A stretch of DNA of 64,000 bases, taken from contig NZ_CP104264.1 in the NCBI RefSeq assembly GCF_025244845.1, positions 930,001-994,000 on the forward strand. The letters are read 5' to 3'. How positions within the stretch are numbered: the first letter of the stretch is position 1; the number at the start of each line of letters is the position of its first letter. This document shows positions 62,421 through 64,000 of the stretch, one piece after another. Origin of the DNA: Arthrobacter sp. zg-Y1171 (lineage in GTDB: Bacteria > Actinomycetota > Actinomycetes > Actinomycetales > Micrococcaceae). The notes beneath the pieces are model-generated. The model saw only the letters and a program-made list of their open reading frames with translations, had not been told where the DNA came from and ran no database searches. Position numbers and translations under genes: made by a program.

Positions 62421-63013
62421 GCAGGAAAACGCAGCAGGGGGCTGCGGCGGGCACCGACGCCGTGACGGAGACCCGTCCGGGCCCGTTGAGGCGGCTTCGT
62501 GCCCAGCCGGGTTTCCGGACCGCTGCGGTGGTCTTTGTGCTCACGGTGGTTCTGGGCCTGGGCGGTCCCGCCGCGTATGCGTACTGGAGCCAGTCGACTG
62601 CAGTGACCATCTCAGGGCTCCCGACCGCAAAGGTTCAAACGCCCGCCGCTCCCGTTTGCACCACTCGGGTTTTGGCCAACGAGATCAGCTGGACCGCCGT
62701 AACGGACGTGGACTCCGACGTGGTCTATGTGCTGTCCTTCGCCGTCAATGGGCGCACCAAGACCTACGCGGTTCCGCGCAGCACTACTATGGTCAAGCCC
62801 GTATACCTCAGCGGTCTGAGCGACGCGCTGGGCAGGACCCCCTATGACAAGGTGTCCCTGACAGTCACGCTGCGGACAGCCACGGTCAAAAAGGATGTCC
62901 CGTCAGTGACGCCCATCAGCGAGGGCGATGTCCTGTCCGCTTCCCAGGCGTCCACGCTCCCGATGTTCTATTACTCGCCGCCGGGACTGCTGGCCTACCC
63001 CTGCTCGCGCTAG
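62417..63013 (+). CDS. Exported protein with SipW-like signal 3
   Basis: The 198-residue protein has a basic N terminus (about 1-35), a hydrophobic segment (about 36-54) and then [15 protein letters not shown], matching the W-N/S-x-x-T pattern that follows the hydrophobic part in proteins 1 and 2. The mature part has two cysteines (in VCTTR and at the end in YPCSR). It overlaps the previous gene (ATGA) and its TAG stop overlaps the convergent nhaA stop within the palindrome CTAG. The class is inferred from this signal pattern and the operon. Confidence 0.75.
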   Translation: MSRKTQQGAAAGTDAVTETRPGPLRRLRAQPGFRTAAVVFVLTVVLGLGGPAAYAYWSQSTAVTISGLPTAKVQTPAAPVCTTRVLANEISWTAVTDVDSDVVYVLSFAVNGRTKTYAVPRSTTMVKPVYLSGLSDALGRTPYDKVSLTVTLRTATVKKDVPSVTPISEGDVLSASQASTLPMFYYSPPGLLAYPCSR

Positions 63014-64000
63014 TTCTCCCGGTCCTCGTACACGTCCGGGATGCCGTCCTGGTCATCGTCGCGCCGGTCTTCAGCTTCGATGAGCCGGTAGCGCCGGTTC
63101 CGGGCGGTCAGCAGGGCTGAAGCCAGCAGGGCTGCCAGCACGGAGGCCACGAGGATGCCGACCTTGGCGTCGTCGTTGTGCAGCGAGCCGACCTCGAAGC
63201 TCAGGTCATTGACCAGCAGGGAGACGGTGAAGCCGATCCCGCCCAGGATGCCGATGCCTGCCAGATCAATCCAGCGCACATCCGGGTCGAGCTTTGCCCG
63301 TGTGCCTGCGGTCACCGCCCACGTGGTGAGCAGGATGCCGACGGGCTTGCCTGCAACGAGGCCCAGGATAATTCCGATGGCAACGGGATCAGTGACCACC
63401 GAGGCCACGCCGCTCCAGCCGCCCAGAGCCACGCCGGCGGAAAAGAAGGCAAAGACCGGAACGGCAAAGCCGGTGGAGACGGGCCGGAAGCGGTGCTCGA
63501 AGATTTCCGAGAGGCCGGGGGCCTCAGGGTCAGCGGGCAGTTTCTGCCGGTCCGGTCCGCGGCGCAGCACCGGAACGGCAAAGCCCAGCAGCACCCCGGC
63601 CACGGTGGCGTGCACGCCGGAAGCGTGCATCAGCGCCCAGGTGGCGACACCCAGGGGCAGCAGGATCACCCAGGCGGGCCAGCGCCGGGTGCCGAAGAAG
63701 CGCGGGACGCGCTGGACCAGCAGCGTGAACGCGGCCAGCGGCAGCAGCATCCACAGCAGGTAGCTAAGGTGCACGTCTTCGGAGTAGAAGAAGGCAATGA
63801 TGGCGATGGCGATGAGGTCATCCACCACGGCGAGGGTCAGCAGGAAGATGCGCAGCGCGCTGGGCAGGTGCGAACTGATGACCGCCAGGACTGCCAGGGC
63901 GAAGGCAATATCGGTGGCGGTGGGGATGGCCCAGCCCCGCAGGCCGTCCGAACCGGAAATCAGGTTGACGGCAACGTACACCAGTGCGGGCACGATAACG
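63010..64000 (-). CDS. nhaA: Na+/H+ antiporter NhaA (3' part; 5' end outside the window)
   Basis: The visible part carries the [13 protein letters not shown] helix and the [18 protein letters not shown] helix with the two adjacent essential aspartates of NhaA, followed by the C-terminal helices with KPVGI and [16 protein letters not shown]. It exchanges Na+ for protons across the membrane. A C-terminal acidic tail [18 protein letters not shown] is extra and looks like a calcium-binding-type repeat (DDDQDGIPD). The frame is open to the end of the window, so about 80-120 N-terminal residues are missing. Its stop overlaps that of the convergent gene. Confidence 0.93.
   Translation of the reverse strand, partial: VIVPALVYVAVNLISGSDGLRGWAIPTATDIAFALAVLAVISSHLPSALRIFLLTLAVVDDLIAIAIIAFFYSEDVHLSYLLWMLLPLAAFTLLVQRVPRFFGTRRWPAWVILLPLGVATWALMHASGVHATVAGVLLGFAVPVLRRGPDRQKLPADPEAPGLSEIFEHRFRPVSTGFAVPVFAFFSAGVALGGWSGVASVVTDPVAIGIILGLVAGKPVGILLTTWAVTAGTRAKLDPDVRWIDLAGIGILGGIGFTVSLLVNDLSFEVGSLHNDDAKVGILVASVLAALLASALLTARNRRYRLIEAEDRRDDDQDGIPDVYEDREN

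Overview
The window looks like chromosomal DNA of a high-GC actinobacterium, most probably an Arthrobacter-like member of the Micrococcaceae. This rests on the housekeeping gene order (rsmA-ispE-ABC-F, then tRNA-Gln-glmU-prs-rplY-pth), frequent GTG starts, strong third-position GC, and the protein families present. No phage, insertion sequence or CRISPR array was seen.

Layout. 0-15 kb is core genome: a divergent HTH/TPR regulator, rsmA, ispE and an ABC-F ATPase; a minus-strand island (FtsX-type ABC exporter, its ATPase, a TetR repressor, and a TetR-NUDIX fusion); then tRNA-Gln, glmU, prs, rplY (ctc) and pth. 15-29 kb is a tandem array of five large ATP-binding LuxR-type (LAL) regulators, all on the + strand. 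29-46 kb is an exopolysaccharide locus: initiating phosphoglycosyltransferase, WcaF-like acetyltransferase, SGNH hydrolase, glycosyltransferase, Wzy, CDP-alcohol phosphotransferase and Wzx. A near-symmetrical terminator separates these from a convergent Wzc-like tyrosine kinase, a lipoprotein and a large secreted beta-propeller/LamG protein. A TagD-like nucleotidyltransferase, a TAT lipoprotein phosphodiesterase and a VanZ protein follow. 46-53 kb holds sufS-sufU, ugd, a WcaI-like glycosyltransferase, gmd and fcl. 53-58 kb is a signalling block: two paralogous histidine kinases around one OmpR-type regulator, plus an Hpt-like protein lacking the phospho-accepting histidine. 58-63 kb has a second VanZ, a low-molecular-weight tyrosine phosphatase, and a SipW-type signal peptidase operon with three TasA/camelysin-like exported proteins. 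The window ends inside nhaA.

How they may fit together (inference). Ugd, Gmd and Fcl would supply UDP-glucuronate and GDP-L-fucose; the glycosyltransferases, Wzx, Wzy and the tyrosine kinase/phosphatase pair would build a colanic-acid-like polymer. The CDP-alcohol phosphotransferase, cytidylyltransferase-like enzyme and GDPD suggest that an alcohol-phosphate group may be added and trimmed. The SipW operon would supply a proteinaceous fibre or surface layer. Together the 29-63 kb region reads as a cell-surface or biofilm-matrix region, and the five LAL regulators beside it are its likely, but unproven, control module.
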